From Lachnospiraceae bacterium (lineage in GTDB: Bacteria > Bacillota > Clostridia > Lachnospirales > Lachnospiraceae): DNA of 45,658 nucleotides. Every line of letters starts with the position of its first letter. Within the stretch, counting starts at the first letter, position 1. The DNA is taken from positions 1 to 45,658 of the forward strand of contig SVEK01000024.1 of assembly GCA_015057405.1 (NCBI GenBank), given 5' to 3'. The notes under the pieces were generated by a model, which saw only the letters and a list, made by a program, of their open reading frames with translations, searched no databases and was not told where the DNA came from. Positions 1 to 8,327 of this stretch are shown in pieces. The translations under genes and the position numbers were made by a program.

Positions 1-23
1 CCTAATTATCTACTATAATTTTC

Positions 24-53
24 AGACCGGCACTGATGTGGTGGTCTTATTTT
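24..53 (+). terminator. Hairpin with short T tract at the left edge
   Basis: AGACC (24-28) pairs with GGTCT (43-47), an inner CAC pairs with GTG around a TGAT loop, and a T-rich stretch follows. It could end a plus-strand gene lying left of the window, or act for the S8 peptidase read from the other side. The stem is short and imperfect. Nothing else is evident in the first 146 bases. Confidence 0.35.
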
Positions 54-146
54 GATACCTAATTTTCAACCTGTATAAAATTTTCAATGTTCTTTAATTT
101 AGCCTTGACTTTTTATTTGCAGGCTATTTAAACAATACAATTCATA

Positions 147-1886
147 TTACTCCGGTATACTATCTTCCACACACAGTGCTCCATATCCGGCAATAGGATT
201 AGGCCACCGCGAGAATCCGGGCAATTCAACCGCACCATTGATAAGATATGCTTTTAATTTTTCTCCGTAGAGATATATGTCTTTTCCCTCTGTTATCCCC
301 CACTGCATCATACAACTTGCTGCACCTGTCACAAACGGAGTAGCCATAGATGTGCCGGTTCTTGATGTATAGCCACCACCCGGAGCTGCAGATATAATAT
401 CAACACCCGGAGCAACTATATCAGGTTTAATGTTTCCGCCGGCCGTATATCCTCTCCCTGAAAATGATGCTATGGCATCTGTTGCAGAGTCATATGCTCC
501 CACAGTAATAACATTACGTCCGGTAGAGGGAATTGTAAGTGTTGTATCACTTGCCGGCGTCAAAAAGGCAGTTTCCGTGCTTATAGCCGCTCCGGAAGGC
601 AACCACATATCATATGCTCCGCTAACGATTGTAACCGGCACCAGTTCAATTCTCCATATCCCACTTTCAAACAAACCGCCATCCGGAATCATTTCTATAT
701 ATATCTCCTGATTAATATTATAGGGAGTGGGCTCACCATAATATACAAGCAGCTCCGTATTCCCGAGACTATATCTGCCGGTACCTGATTCTTTTCTGAT
801 TAATGCCATATCTCCCTCAGGGGAATATACATTTATCTGAAAATCATCATAATAGTTTTTCCATATCTGAATACTAAATGGCGTCGTGTACTCATATACA
901 GCAAGCTCAACATTCTCAGAATTGTTACTTAACACTCCCGATGCGTGTCTTCCTGCAACACCTTCATTACCCGCGCCTACTACCACAACATTTTTTCCTA
1001 TACCTGCTATAGCATCAATGTAGTTCTCTATAATAGAATCCCCCGAGTGCCTGCCATAACTGTTGCCATAACTTATGTTAACTGCCACAGGCATATTCAG
1101 CATAACCGCCTTACGAATAACATAATCAATTCCCTGCATAAGCTCTGAAGTCATTGGAAATGATTTGTCACCTGCCCGGCCAAGTTTTACAACAATTATA
1201 TCACTCTCCGGAGCACAACCTGCATATTTCCCATTACTTGCTCTTCCGTTTCCTGCCGCAATCCCAAGCACATGGGTACCATGTCCGCTAAAATCCGTAC
1301 CAACTTCCTGCTCCGTTCCGCTTTCTCCCGGCAGTAAAGTCAATCTGTTATTAATGTCTTCTGATGTATATTCAGTTCCAATTCCATATCCCATAGGCGG
1401 ACTGCCCGCCACAGAACTCTGATCCCATAAATATAATATTCGCGTTGTTCCGTCCGGCTTAATAAAATCAGGATGATAATAATCTACCCCGCTGTCAATT
1501 ACTGCAACAATTGTTCCCCGACCTGTTAATCCCGACAATACACCACCTCTTCTTGTCTGTATTCCCTGAAAACAAGAGTCCGCCTTTGCGTCATTAACTG
1601 CAAAGTACAGACTCTTTGGTTTTTCCATATAAATTACTTGAGATAATCGGGACACCTGTGCCAGCCGTTGTTTTGGAACTTTTAGTATTGCATATCCGGC
1701 AAGCAGATAAGTTACGGATATACCTTCCTTTATCAATTCATCCAAGTCACCGTTATACCTGTTTATGACCTCCCAAACATCATCAATCTCATCATATCCG
1801 GTCTTAAGATCATATGCCTCATTTAATTCTTCATCCGACGCATCAAGAGCAAGATTCAAAACATTATCTATTTTTTGCTCCGTCAT
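147..1886 (-). CDS. S8 family subtilisin-like serine peptidase (Csp-like)
   Basis: A 579-residue subtilase. The catalytic triad is complete: Asp131 (VAVIDSGVD), His202 (SGHGTHVLG) and Ser513 (GTSMATPF), with the oxyanion Asn307 in GAGNEG. About 140 residues are inserted between the Asn and Ser motifs. That is the jelly-roll insertion typical of the clostridial Csp family, whose best-known members cleave the spore germination factor SleC. No signal peptide is visible; the first 100 residues look like a prodomain. The start has a GGTGAT ribosome binding site. It lies 56 bases downstream of the diguanylate cyclase and may share its transcript. Many Lachnospiraceae carry several such paralogues with unknown substrates, so a germination role is only a possibility. 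Confidence 0.9.
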   Translation of the reverse strand: MTEQKIDNVLNLALDASDEELNEAYDLKTGYDEIDDVWEVINRYNGDLDELIKEGISVTYLLAGYAILKVPKQRLAQVSRLSQVIYMEKPKSLYFAVNDAKADSCFQGIQTRRGGVLSGLTGRGTIVAVIDSGVDYYHPDFIKPDGTTRILYLWDQSSVAGSPPMGYGIGTEYTSEDINNRLTLLPGESGTEQEVGTDFSGHGTHVLGIAAGNGRASNGKYAGCAPESDIIVVKLGRAGDKSFPMTSELMQGIDYVIRKAVMLNMPVAVNISYGNSYGRHSGDSIIENYIDAIAGIGKNVVVVGAGNEGVAGRHASGVLSNNSENVELAVYEYTTPFSIQIWKNYYDDFQINVYSPEGDMALIRKESGTGRYSLGNTELLVYYGEPTPYNINQEIYIEMIPDGGLFESGIWRIELVPVTIVSGAYDMWLPSGAAISTETAFLTPASDTTLTIPSTGRNVITVGAYDSATDAIASFSGRGYTAGGNIKPDIVAPGVDIISAAPGGGYTSRTGTSMATPFVTGAASCMMQWGITEGKDIYLYGEKLKAYLINGAVELPGFSRWPNPIAGYGALCVEDSIPE

Positions 1887-1942
1887 ACTATCACCAACTA
1901 CAAACCCTGTTAACTACATAATATGACCTTCTCTTAAAAATG

Positions 1943-3595
1943 TCATGACTCAACAATATTATATCTGTTCTTTCCTTCCCTTTTAGCTACGTACATAGCT
2001 TCATCAGCTTTGGCAAGAAGAATCTCGCTGTCAAGTTCATCATCCTTGGCGATAATTACACCAATACTACATGTAACTACAACACGAGTGCCTCTTTCTC
2101 TGAGACCGATTCCCGCCTGCATCATATCAAGATACTCATCAAGCGTTTTTCTAAGCTTCTTGATTTCTTCTTCATCCGTAATATAAAATGCGAACTCATC
2201 ACCACCATTACGTCCGACTTCGCCATGAATAAGCCGCTCCAAAGTTGACGAAACAAATCTGATAACCTGATCACCAATTGTATGACCGTATATTGTGTTA
2301 AAATCACGGAAATTATCTATATCAACAAATCCAACTGCAATCCGGCCGCCTCTTTTTTTAATATCATGAGCAGATGCCGTAAGCAACGAATGGAATGCTC
2401 TTTTATTATTAATTCCCGTGAGTGGATCCGTATCAGCAAGTTCTTCAAGACTATGACGAATCTCTCTGTCTTTAAGAGACTCCTCTTCTATGTAACTAAG
2501 CATCTTATCAACCTGATTGGCAACATAACCAAGTTCCGTATTATCAACATAGTTAACACGAACCGAATAATCCTGTTCATCCTGAACTCTTCGAAGCGTA
2601 TCTACAATTTTCTGAATAGGGCCAAACATTTTACGTATTAAAATAAAATCAACACCAACCATCAACAATAATACACCAATAAGCACTATTACAATAAATA
2701 CTTTGTAATTGTCTCTTTGAGAAATATAATATCCCATGTTAACATTAATTCTTACACACCAATCCGTGTAATTAATGTCAGAATAATATGTAACCCATTT
2801 ATCACCATCGTTATGATAAACAAACTTTCCTGACGGATTATTTTCTTTGTCAATTCCGTTCCATGCTTCTTCGAAATCTTCACCAAGTTCCTCCGTCATC
2901 CCGGTAGATGTTCCTTCTCTGGCAATTGCCATTCCTGAAGATATAACATCATCTTTTCCGTCAATCAAACTTACTGTACCATGTTCGCCGACAAGAGCTG
3001 ACGTACGCATACTGTCAAAGTGTTCCGCTGCAATCTCTTCAACAACATATCCAATCAGCTTATCTCCGGAAAAAACTCCTATAACAGCCAGCATTACACG
3101 GATATTGCCTTCTTCACTTTCTCTTTCATACACATCAGAAATGTAAAACTCTCCACCCAAAAACTTTGCTTTTGTATTTTTCAATTCACTTTTTTCACTT
3201 CTGATAATCATCTCTGTCGACGAAACCACACGAAAATTTCTGTCAACAATAGAGATACTCTTCAAAAACTCTTTGGAATTCTTTTGCTTTTCCAAAAGAT
3301 TGTCAAGATATCTGACATCTTTATGTTTCATATTAAGGCTTGCCCATATAGCCTCTTTAACAATACTAATCTGAGCAACCATATCCATATTCTCTTTTCT
3401 ATTTGAACAAAAACTTTCTATACTCCGTATCTGGTTTTCCGACAACATCGTAAGATCATCCTGCATTACCGCTTCAATACGTTCAGAATTAGTAATAATC
3501 ATCCAAAAACCCAAGGTACTAACCGGTAATAGGGCGGACACCAGCAATATAACAAAAATATATCTGCGAAGTCTATGCTTTCCTTTAGCTTCCAT
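1943..3595 (-). CDS. Membrane-bound diguanylate cyclase: sensor domain, HAMP-like segment, GGDEF
   Basis: Synthesises cyclic di-GMP from two GTP. I start it at the ATG at 3595 because AAGGAG lies six bases upstream; an in-frame ATG at 3643 has no such site. The 550-residue product has a transmembrane helix near 12-34, an extracytoplasmic Cache-type sensor region (about 35-295), a second helix near 300-321, a HAMP-like segment, then a GGDEF domain opening with DTDPLTGINNKRAF. The active-site GGDEF is intact (464-468). The place of the inhibitory I-site RxxD, five residues before it, reads LIHG, so canonical product inhibition is not expected. The sensed ligand is unknown. Confidence 0.93.
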   Translation of the reverse strand: MEAKGKHRLRRYIFVILLVSALLPVSTLGFWMIITNSERIEAVMQDDLTMLSENQIRSIESFCSNRKENMDMVAQISIVKEAIWASLNMKHKDVRYLDNLLEKQKNSKEFLKSISIVDRNFRVVSSTEMIIRSEKSELKNTKAKFLGGEFYISDVYERESEEGNIRVMLAVIGVFSGDKLIGYVVEEIAAEHFDSMRTSALVGEHGTVSLIDGKDDVISSGMAIAREGTSTGMTEELGEDFEEAWNGIDKENNPSGKFVYHNDGDKWVTYYSDINYTDWCVRINVNMGYYISQRDNYKVFIVIVLIGVLLLMVGVDFILIRKMFGPIQKIVDTLRRVQDEQDYSVRVNYVDNTELGYVANQVDKMLSYIEEESLKDREIRHSLEELADTDPLTGINNKRAFHSLLTASAHDIKKRGGRIAVGFVDIDNFRDFNTIYGHTIGDQVIRFVSSTLERLIHGEVGRNGGDEFAFYITDEEEIKKLRKTLDEYLDMMQAGIGLRERGTRVVVTCSIGVIIAKDDELDSEILLAKADEAMYVAKREGKNRYNIVES

Positions 3596-3633
3596 AACCA
3601 GCTCCTTAAATTCCATAGTAAACATTATTAGAC

Positions 3634-3663
3634 ATTGTATCACATTTAGGCGAATTTTGTAAA
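3634..3663 (-). promoter_or_regulatory. Sigma-A promoter of the diguanylate cyclase
   Basis: Read on the minus strand, TTTACA (3658-3663) is followed after 18 bases by TACAAT (3634-3639), with an extended TG one base before the -10. It sits about 40 bases upstream of the chosen start. Confidence 0.6.
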
Positions 3664-3732
3664 TTATAATGCTATAACTTTAGAGTATTTTAATAATAAA
3701 ATTTTTATAAGTTATCCTAATAACAACACCGA

Positions 3733-4518
3733 TTATATATTATAGTTCATGCTTCCGCTTTTAAATCCTCCAATATCAAGAGTCACATACAAAAAACCCA
3801 ATTGTTTTAATTCCGCAATAATGTCAGCCCGATTTTTTTCATCTAACAAAACAGGAAAACTATCAGGATTAACTTCAATCCGCGCAATATTATCATGCAC
3901 TCTTACACGAACCTGCCTGATTCCATAACTCATTATATGTTCTTCTGCTTTATCTATCATAACAAGTTTTTCTTTGGTTATTTCATCATTGTATGGGATT
4001 CTCGTTGCCAGGCAGGCATAAGCCGGTTTATCCCACACAGACAAACCGTGTTCTTGTGCCAGGCGTCGGATATCTTCCTTGGTATAACCACAGTCTTTAA
4101 GCGGACTGATTATCCCAAGTTCATCAACCGCCTTAAGCCCCGGTCTGTAATCAGACACATCATCCGCATTTGAACCCTCTGCAATATATTGTATACCCTC
4201 TGCCCTGACTGCTTTAATTATGGCTTGAAATATCATTTTTTTACAAATGTAACACCTATCCGGACAGTTCTTAACAAACTCATCATTATCAAGTTGTTCT
4301 ACCGAACATATTATATGTTTTGCACCAAGCTCTTTGCATATTTTTTTTGTTTCACTCAGTTCTCTTTCCGGAAACGAATCCATCCGGGCAGTTATTGCCA
4401 CCACATTTTCTCCCAATGCTTTACGAGCTGCCAGCAATAAAAGAGCAGAATCCACTCCACCTGAAAATGCAACTGCCAGAGGCGCTTTTTCTTGTAAATA
4501 TTTGACTAATCTGTCCAC
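3733..4518 (-). CDS. larE: LarE, ATP-dependent sacrificial sulfur transferase for the NPN cofactor
   Basis: LarE adenylates the biscarboxylated pyridinium mononucleotide made by LarB and gives it sulfur, yielding the dithiocarboxylate that LarC loads with nickel. The 261-residue product has the PP-loop SGGVDS at 19-24 and the motif CPDRCYIC (Cys85, 89, 92). The family's conserved KPAYACLATRIP has Cys169, which aligns with the sacrificial cysteine (Cys176) of Lactobacillus plantarum LarE. Translation probably begins at a GTG inside the end of larC, 13 bases overlapping, with AAGGA eight bases upstream; this points to coupled translation. It is the last gene of larB-larC-larE. Confidence 0.93.
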   Translation of the reverse strand: MDRLVKYLQEKAPLAVAFSGGVDSALLLLAARKALGENVVAITARMDSFPERELSETKKICKELGAKHIICSVEQLDNDEFVKNCPDRCYICKKMIFQAIIKAVRAEGIQYIAEGSNADDVSDYRPGLKAVDELGIISPLKDCGYTKEDIRRLAQEHGLSVWDKPAYACLATRIPYNDEITKEKLVMIDKAEEHIMSYGIRQVRVRVHDNIARIEVNPDSFPVLLDEKNRADIIAELKQLGFLYVTLDIGGFKSGSMNYNI

Positions 4519-5822
4519 TCTGAATATTCCTTTTCAATAATATTGTATATTTCTAAAATTGACTTTCCTTCGTTTTTTGCAATACGGGCAACATCCTCGT
4601 ATTCAGCCTTACATCTTGTTACCCCATACCCTGTACTTTTTTTAATTCTGACCACTCCGAAAGAACTTTCAAAACTAATAATTTCTCTTGTCAAAATGTA
4701 TCTTGTTACACTTCGCTCGCGAATCCCGAGTGTTGTTGTATGCTTAAATATAAGATTTGTCATCCGTTCTCTGTCTTTGTCAAAACACAATACCGTAAGC
4801 ACAATTGCCGGACGATTTTTTTTCATAAATATCGGAGTTGTATATACATCCTTTGCGCCTTCTTCTAATAGTATTTCTACGGCATATCCTATCTCTTCGC
4901 CTGTCATATCATCAAGGTTACAATTAAGTTCGGCTATACAACATTCATCACCAACTCCGTCGGCATAGATTCCGGCATCACATTTTTCAACATTGCCGAC
5001 TCCGTCGGCACAAATCCCATCATCACCCACAATTGCCTTCACAACATTTGCAGTTTCAAAATCTTTGTTACCTGTCCCGTATCCCGTTTTAGCAATAGTA
5101 AGTTTTGGCATATATGTATATTCTGTTCCGTAATATTTTAAAATAGCTGCACCTGTAGGAGTACACAATTCTCCTTCTTCCCGTCCCATATAACACGGAA
5201 TACCCTCAAGAATAATTGTAGTTGCCGGTGCCGGCACAGATAAAATACCATGGGCACATCTTACCATCCCATGGCCGACATTAACCGGTGACACAACGAC
5301 ACGTTCTGCCCCAATCATTTCCATAAGCATCGCACATCCTGTTATATCAGTAATTGCATCCATCATACCCAGTTCATGAAAATGAACTACTGCTACATCC
5401 TCTCCGTGGACGCGACTCTCTGCTTCGGCAATTATACGGTATATTGCAAAAACATCTTCTTTTACTTTTTCAGATACATGTAATCTTCGTATAATGCTTT
5501 CAATTTCTTCTAAAGAAACACCACTATTGTGATGATGTTTATCGTGTGAAAATTCACTGCTGTCACATGTATGAATTGCACTCTCATCATTTTCATCAAC
5601 AGAAACTTCTTCGCAACCTCTATATTCAACTTTAACGTGCTTACCTTTTATTCCGCATTTCTCATCTTCTGTTAATGTAACCGTTACATTTTCCAAACCA
5701 ATACTGTTAATATCCAGAATAAAATCATTCATTCTTTTTTCATCGGGAAGTAACGACACAAGTGATGCCATAAGCATGTCACCGGCAGCTCCCATACTGC
5801 AGTCAAAATATATACACTTCAT
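4506..5822 (-). CDS. larC: LarC, nickel insertion protein for the NPN cofactor (single ORF)
   Basis: LarC is the CTP-dependent cyclometallase that inserts nickel into the dithiolated pyridinium nucleotide. The 438-residue product begins with the family hallmark DCSMGAAGDM and carries a histidine cluster (His93, 96-98) before EEIES, plus VVHFHELG near 145-152, plausible for nickel handling. In L. plantarum larC1 and larC2 are joined by programmed frameshifting; here the frame is continuous. The region where the two halves meet (residues 267-292) holds a repeated ADGVG segment. Its ribosome binding site AAGGAG lies in the end of larB, two bases separate the genes, and larE overlaps its end. Confidence 0.93.
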   Translation of the reverse strand: MKCIYFDCSMGAAGDMLMASLVSLLPDEKRMNDFILDINSIGLENVTVTLTEDEKCGIKGKHVKVEYRGCEEVSVDENDESAIHTCDSSEFSHDKHHHNSGVSLEEIESIIRRLHVSEKVKEDVFAIYRIIAEAESRVHGEDVAVVHFHELGMMDAITDITGCAMLMEMIGAERVVVSPVNVGHGMVRCAHGILSVPAPATTIILEGIPCYMGREEGELCTPTGAAILKYYGTEYTYMPKLTIAKTGYGTGNKDFETANVVKAIVGDDGICADGVGNVEKCDAGIYADGVGDECCIAELNCNLDDMTGEEIGYAVEILLEEGAKDVYTTPIFMKKNRPAIVLTVLCFDKDRERMTNLIFKHTTTLGIRERSVTRYILTREIISFESSFGVVRIKKSTGYGVTRCKAEYEDVARIAKNEGKSILEIYNIIEKEYSEWTD

Positions 5823-5824
5823 TA

Positions 5825-6592
5825 TTAGCTATTCTCCTTAATGTGATTAATCATGCTGGCCTGATAACCTGCTCCAAATCCATTGTCTATATTTACAACA
5901 CTAACACCACTCGCACATGAATTCAGCATAGCAAGCAATGCCGACAAACCGCCAAAATTAGCACCATATCCGACACTTGTAGGCACTGCAATAACCGGAC
6001 AGTCTGCAAGACCGCCAATAACACTGGCCAAAGCCCCTTCCATTCCTGCAACTGCAATAATAACACTTGCATTCATAATGTCGTCAAGTTTATCAAGCAG
6101 TCTGTGAATTCCGGCAACTCCAACATCATACAAACGAACAACTTCATTGCCCAGAACTTCCGCTGTAAGTGCTGCCTCTTCAGCAACAGGAATATCGCTT
6201 GTTCCTCCTGTGGCAACTAAAATATGTCCGCAACCGGTCTTAGGAGGCATATCTCCCACAATACACAGATTACAATTAGCATCATATGATATATTTTTAT
6301 CCTTAATACCGGATTTTAAAAGATTGACAGTATCTTCATCGGTCCTCGTAATAAGCACAGGCGAATCACTGTTTTCTACCAAAGTCTTCACTATACCAAG
6401 CACTTGTTCTGAAGTTTTTCCTGCTCCGTAAATAACTTCAGCTACGCCCTGTCTCAATCCCCGGTGATTATCCAATTTAGCATAACCAAGATCTGTATAC
6501 GGTTCTTTTTTCAGACACAATACAGCCTCCTCAACAGAAGTTGTTCCGTTTTTAACATTATTCAACAATTCAATGATATTAGCTTTTGTCAT
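5825..6592 (-). CDS. larB: LarB, pyridinium-3,5-biscarboxylic acid mononucleotide synthase
   Basis: LarB carboxylates and hydrolyses nicotinic acid adenine dinucleotide to the biscarboxylated mononucleotide, the first step of NPN cofactor synthesis. The C-terminal half is PurE/AIR-carboxylase-like, with VATGGTSDIPVAEE, VAGMEGALASVIGGL and PTSVGYGANFGG, all typical of LarB. The start is uncertain: ATG 6592 (MTKANI, 255 residues) fits family length, while ATG 6604 touches an AAAAAGG with no spacer. First gene of larBCE. No larA lactate racemase is seen anywhere in the window. Confidence 0.92.
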   Translation of the reverse strand: MTKANIIELLNNVKNGTTSVEEAVLCLKKEPYTDLGYAKLDNHRGLRQGVAEVIYGAGKTSEQVLGIVKTLVENSDSPVLITRTDEDTVNLLKSGIKDKNISYDANCNLCIVGDMPPKTGCGHILVATGGTSDIPVAEEAALTAEVLGNEVVRLYDVGVAGIHRLLDKLDDIMNASVIIAVAGMEGALASVIGGLADCPVIAVPTSVGYGANFGGLSALLAMLNSCASGVSVVNIDNGFGAGYQASMINHIKENS

Positions 6593-6640
6593 AACTTCCA
6601 ACATCCTTTTTCGTTTTCATTTACGGATACACTCCAATTA

Positions 6641-6649
6641 ATTATATCA
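6641..6649 (-). promoter_or_regulatory. Extended -10 promoter of larBCE
   Basis: On the minus strand TGATATAAT is a perfect -10 with an extended TG motif, about 50 bases upstream of larB. The hexamer 17 bases further upstream is a poor -35, as usual for extended -10 promoters. Confidence 0.5.
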
Positions 6650-6778
6650 CGAGTACACAAAAATTACATTAAAATCATTTACAAATAAAATCATTTTTTA
6701 TACACTATACAATGTGGTTGGAATATTTCGAGAACTCATTATTTTACCGACCTCAAAAACAGATTTCGGAGTCCGATT

Positions 6779-7450
6779 ATGAATATTTATATTTTAACAC
6801 TAAATAACACTGTTGATATTGAACGTTGCAAATGCTACATTCCCTTTTTATCAAAAGAACGCAGGGAACGAATTAATAACAGCAACAATCCAAAAAATAT
6901 AATAACTTCAATATACACCGGACTTCTCACCAACAGAATCATATCAAAAGAAACCGGTTTGTCTGTCAAAAATATTGCGTTCAAATATGGCGAACACGGC
7001 AAACCATCTCTTGAGGTTCCGGGATTTAATAACGACAATTATCATTTTTCCGTTTCCCACAGCAACAACTGTATCGCCTTTGTCAGCAACACTGCCCCTA
7101 TAGGCATAGATATCGAACAATTGGCTCCTGCCCGCATGAAAGTTGCCAAAAGATTTTTTTGTGAAGCTGAATATGAATATCTGACTTCCCTTGACCCTTG
7201 TCATAGCTCTGTTGAATTCACAACAATATGGACAAAAAAGGAAGCATATTTCAAAATGACCGGCGACGGACTTACCAAAAAAATAGATTCCGTTAATGTG
7301 CTTAATTTTTCTGACAATATTATGTTTTATTCCAAAAATCATTCCGATTATATCGTATCTGTCTGCTCTTCCAATCTGAATTCTCCTATTAACGTTATTG
7401 ATTTAACCGAAGAAGATTTAACGCAGGATATATATGAATGTTCGCCGTAG
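6779..7450 (+). CDS. Sfp-type 4'-phosphopantetheinyl transferase
   Basis: Transfers phosphopantetheine from CoA to a carrier-protein serine. The 223-residue product shows the two signature motifs, IGIDIEQ (Mg and CoA binding) and IWTKKEAYFKMTGDG, with the acidic residues intact, and HFSVSHS in the N-terminal half. The length fits the Sfp class rather than the roughly 120-residue AcpS class, so it may serve secondary carrier proteins. No NRPS, PKS or carrier protein is in the window and its client is unknown. It is divergent from larBCE and followed by its own terminator. Confidence 0.9.
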   Translation: MNIYILTLNNTVDIERCKCYIPFLSKERRERINNSNNPKNIITSIYTGLLTNRIISKETGLSVKNIAFKYGEHGKPSLEVPGFNNDNYHFSVSHSNNCIAFVSNTAPIGIDIEQLAPARMKVAKRFFCEAEYEYLTSLDPCHSSVEFTTIWTKKEAYFKMTGDGLTKKIDSVNVLNFSDNIMFYSKNHSDYIVSVCSSNLNSPINVIDLTEEDLTQDIYECSP

Positions 7451-7452
7451 TA

Positions 7453-7481
7453 GGTGTCCTGCTTTTGGTACACCGTTTTTT
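7453..7481 (+). terminator. Intrinsic terminator after the phosphopantetheinyl transferase
   Basis: GGTGTCC pairs with GG-T-ACACC (one bulged T) around a seven-base loop and is followed by six T. It begins three bases after the stop codon. Confidence 0.75.
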
Positions 7482-7495
7482 GTACGCTAGTTAAC

Positions 7496-7552
7496 ATAAG
7501 GAGACAGTCATCCAATTACACCAACCAGCTGGCCTGACAGACTGAGCCTTAT
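7496..7552 (+). other. Structured leader upstream of the small membrane protein gene
   Basis: ATAAGG (7496-7501) and CAGTC (7505-7509) pair with GACTG (7540-7544) and CCTTAT (7547-7552), giving an 11-bp stem with a small internal loop around 30 bases that contain the palindrome CCAGCTGG. It lies 57 bases before the start at 7609. I do not recognise a known riboswitch class. Confidence 0.4.
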
Positions 7553-7608
7553 CAAAAAATCACTGAAATGATTTTCAAAATACTAACGAACGACCGGGGG
7601 ATACGAAT

Positions 7609-7794
7609 ATGAAACAGCTTATTAATTTTCTCAAACTTACAAACGACGAATATACACCTTCACAGTACATATCAGACATTGATGAAAATGATGAGACAAT
7701 GTGGGTTGATTTTCTTGAAAATGTATATTTTATTACAATTTCATTAATGTTGTGCATATTATCCGCAATAGGCAGCTACTCTTTACTTAAATGA
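7609..7794 (+). CDS. Small single-pass membrane protein, unknown
   Basis: Sixty-one residues: an acidic, soluble N-terminal part (DIDENDETMWVDF), then one hydrophobic helix (about residues 40-58) ending in Leu-Leu-Lys. A GGGGG ribosome binding site lies eight bases upstream of the ATG. It stands between the phosphopantetheinyl transferase terminator and the hypA promoter, so it appears to be its own unit with a structured leader. I recognise no family. Coding status rests on the ribosome binding site and the plausible membrane topology. Confidence 0.5.
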   Translation: MKQLINFLKLTNDEYTPSQYISDIDENDETMWVDFLENVYFITISLMLCILSAIGSYSLLK

Positions 7795-7931
7795 TAACTA
7801 AGACAATAACATATCTTTGTTGAGCGGTATATTTTTTATGTTTCTCTCGACTAATATGCAACAGTTTGTTTATCGTAAAACTATCGGATTGTTCTATCGC
7901 AAAAAAACATATAGAACTTATACCGATAAAA

Positions 7932-7940
7932 TGATATAAT
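7932..7940 (+). promoter_or_regulatory. Extended -10 promoter of hypAB
   Basis: TGATATAAT is a perfect -10 with the extended TG element, 36 bases upstream of the hypA ATG. The -35 region (TAGAAC, 7912-7917) is weak. AGGTGG at 7963-7968 is the ribosome binding site. Confidence 0.6.
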
Positions 7941-7976
7941 GTCATCTGTTGAATAAATTAACAGGTGGTATATATC

Positions 7977-8327
7977 ATGCATGAGCTTGCAATAACACAG
8001 GGAATTCTTGACATTGCCGTAAAGGAAGCAACTTCTCTTGGCAAAAAAAGCGTCACAAGAATCACAATTAAAAATGGAGTTTTTTCCGGTATGGTTCCTG
8101 AATGCATTCAGGAGTACTATGATATTCTCAGTGAAGGCACTATAGCAGAACATGCCAGGCTTGTATTCGAGAAAATTCCCGGAATTATTCACTGCGAAGT
8201 ATGCGGTACCGATTCAGAACTTGACCGTTTCAGACTCAGATGTCCAAAATGCGGTGAAAACAGAGTATCACTGGTTTCCGGTCGCGAGCTTTATGTAGAT
8301 AGTATGGAGGTTGAAGATGGAGATTAA
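7977..8327 (+). CDS. hypA: HypA nickel metallochaperone
   Basis: HypA binds nickel and hands it to client enzymes with HypB, classically [NiFe]-hydrogenase and in some species urease. The start is the ATG at 7977: the conserved nickel-binding N-terminus Met-His-Glu must be exposed, and AGGTGG lies eight bases upstream. An upstream in-frame GTG overlaps that ribosome binding site. The 116-residue product has the structural zinc site Cys73/Cys76 and Cys89/Cys92. It overlaps hypB by 11 bases. No hydrogenase or urease gene is in view, whereas the nickel-using larBCE lies 1.4 kb away. Confidence 0.93.
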   Translation: MHELAITQGILDIAVKEATSLGKKSVTRITIKNGVFSGMVPECIQEYYDILSEGTIAEHARLVFEKIPGIIHCEVCGTDSELDRFRLRCPKCGENRVSLVSGRELYVDSMEVEDGD

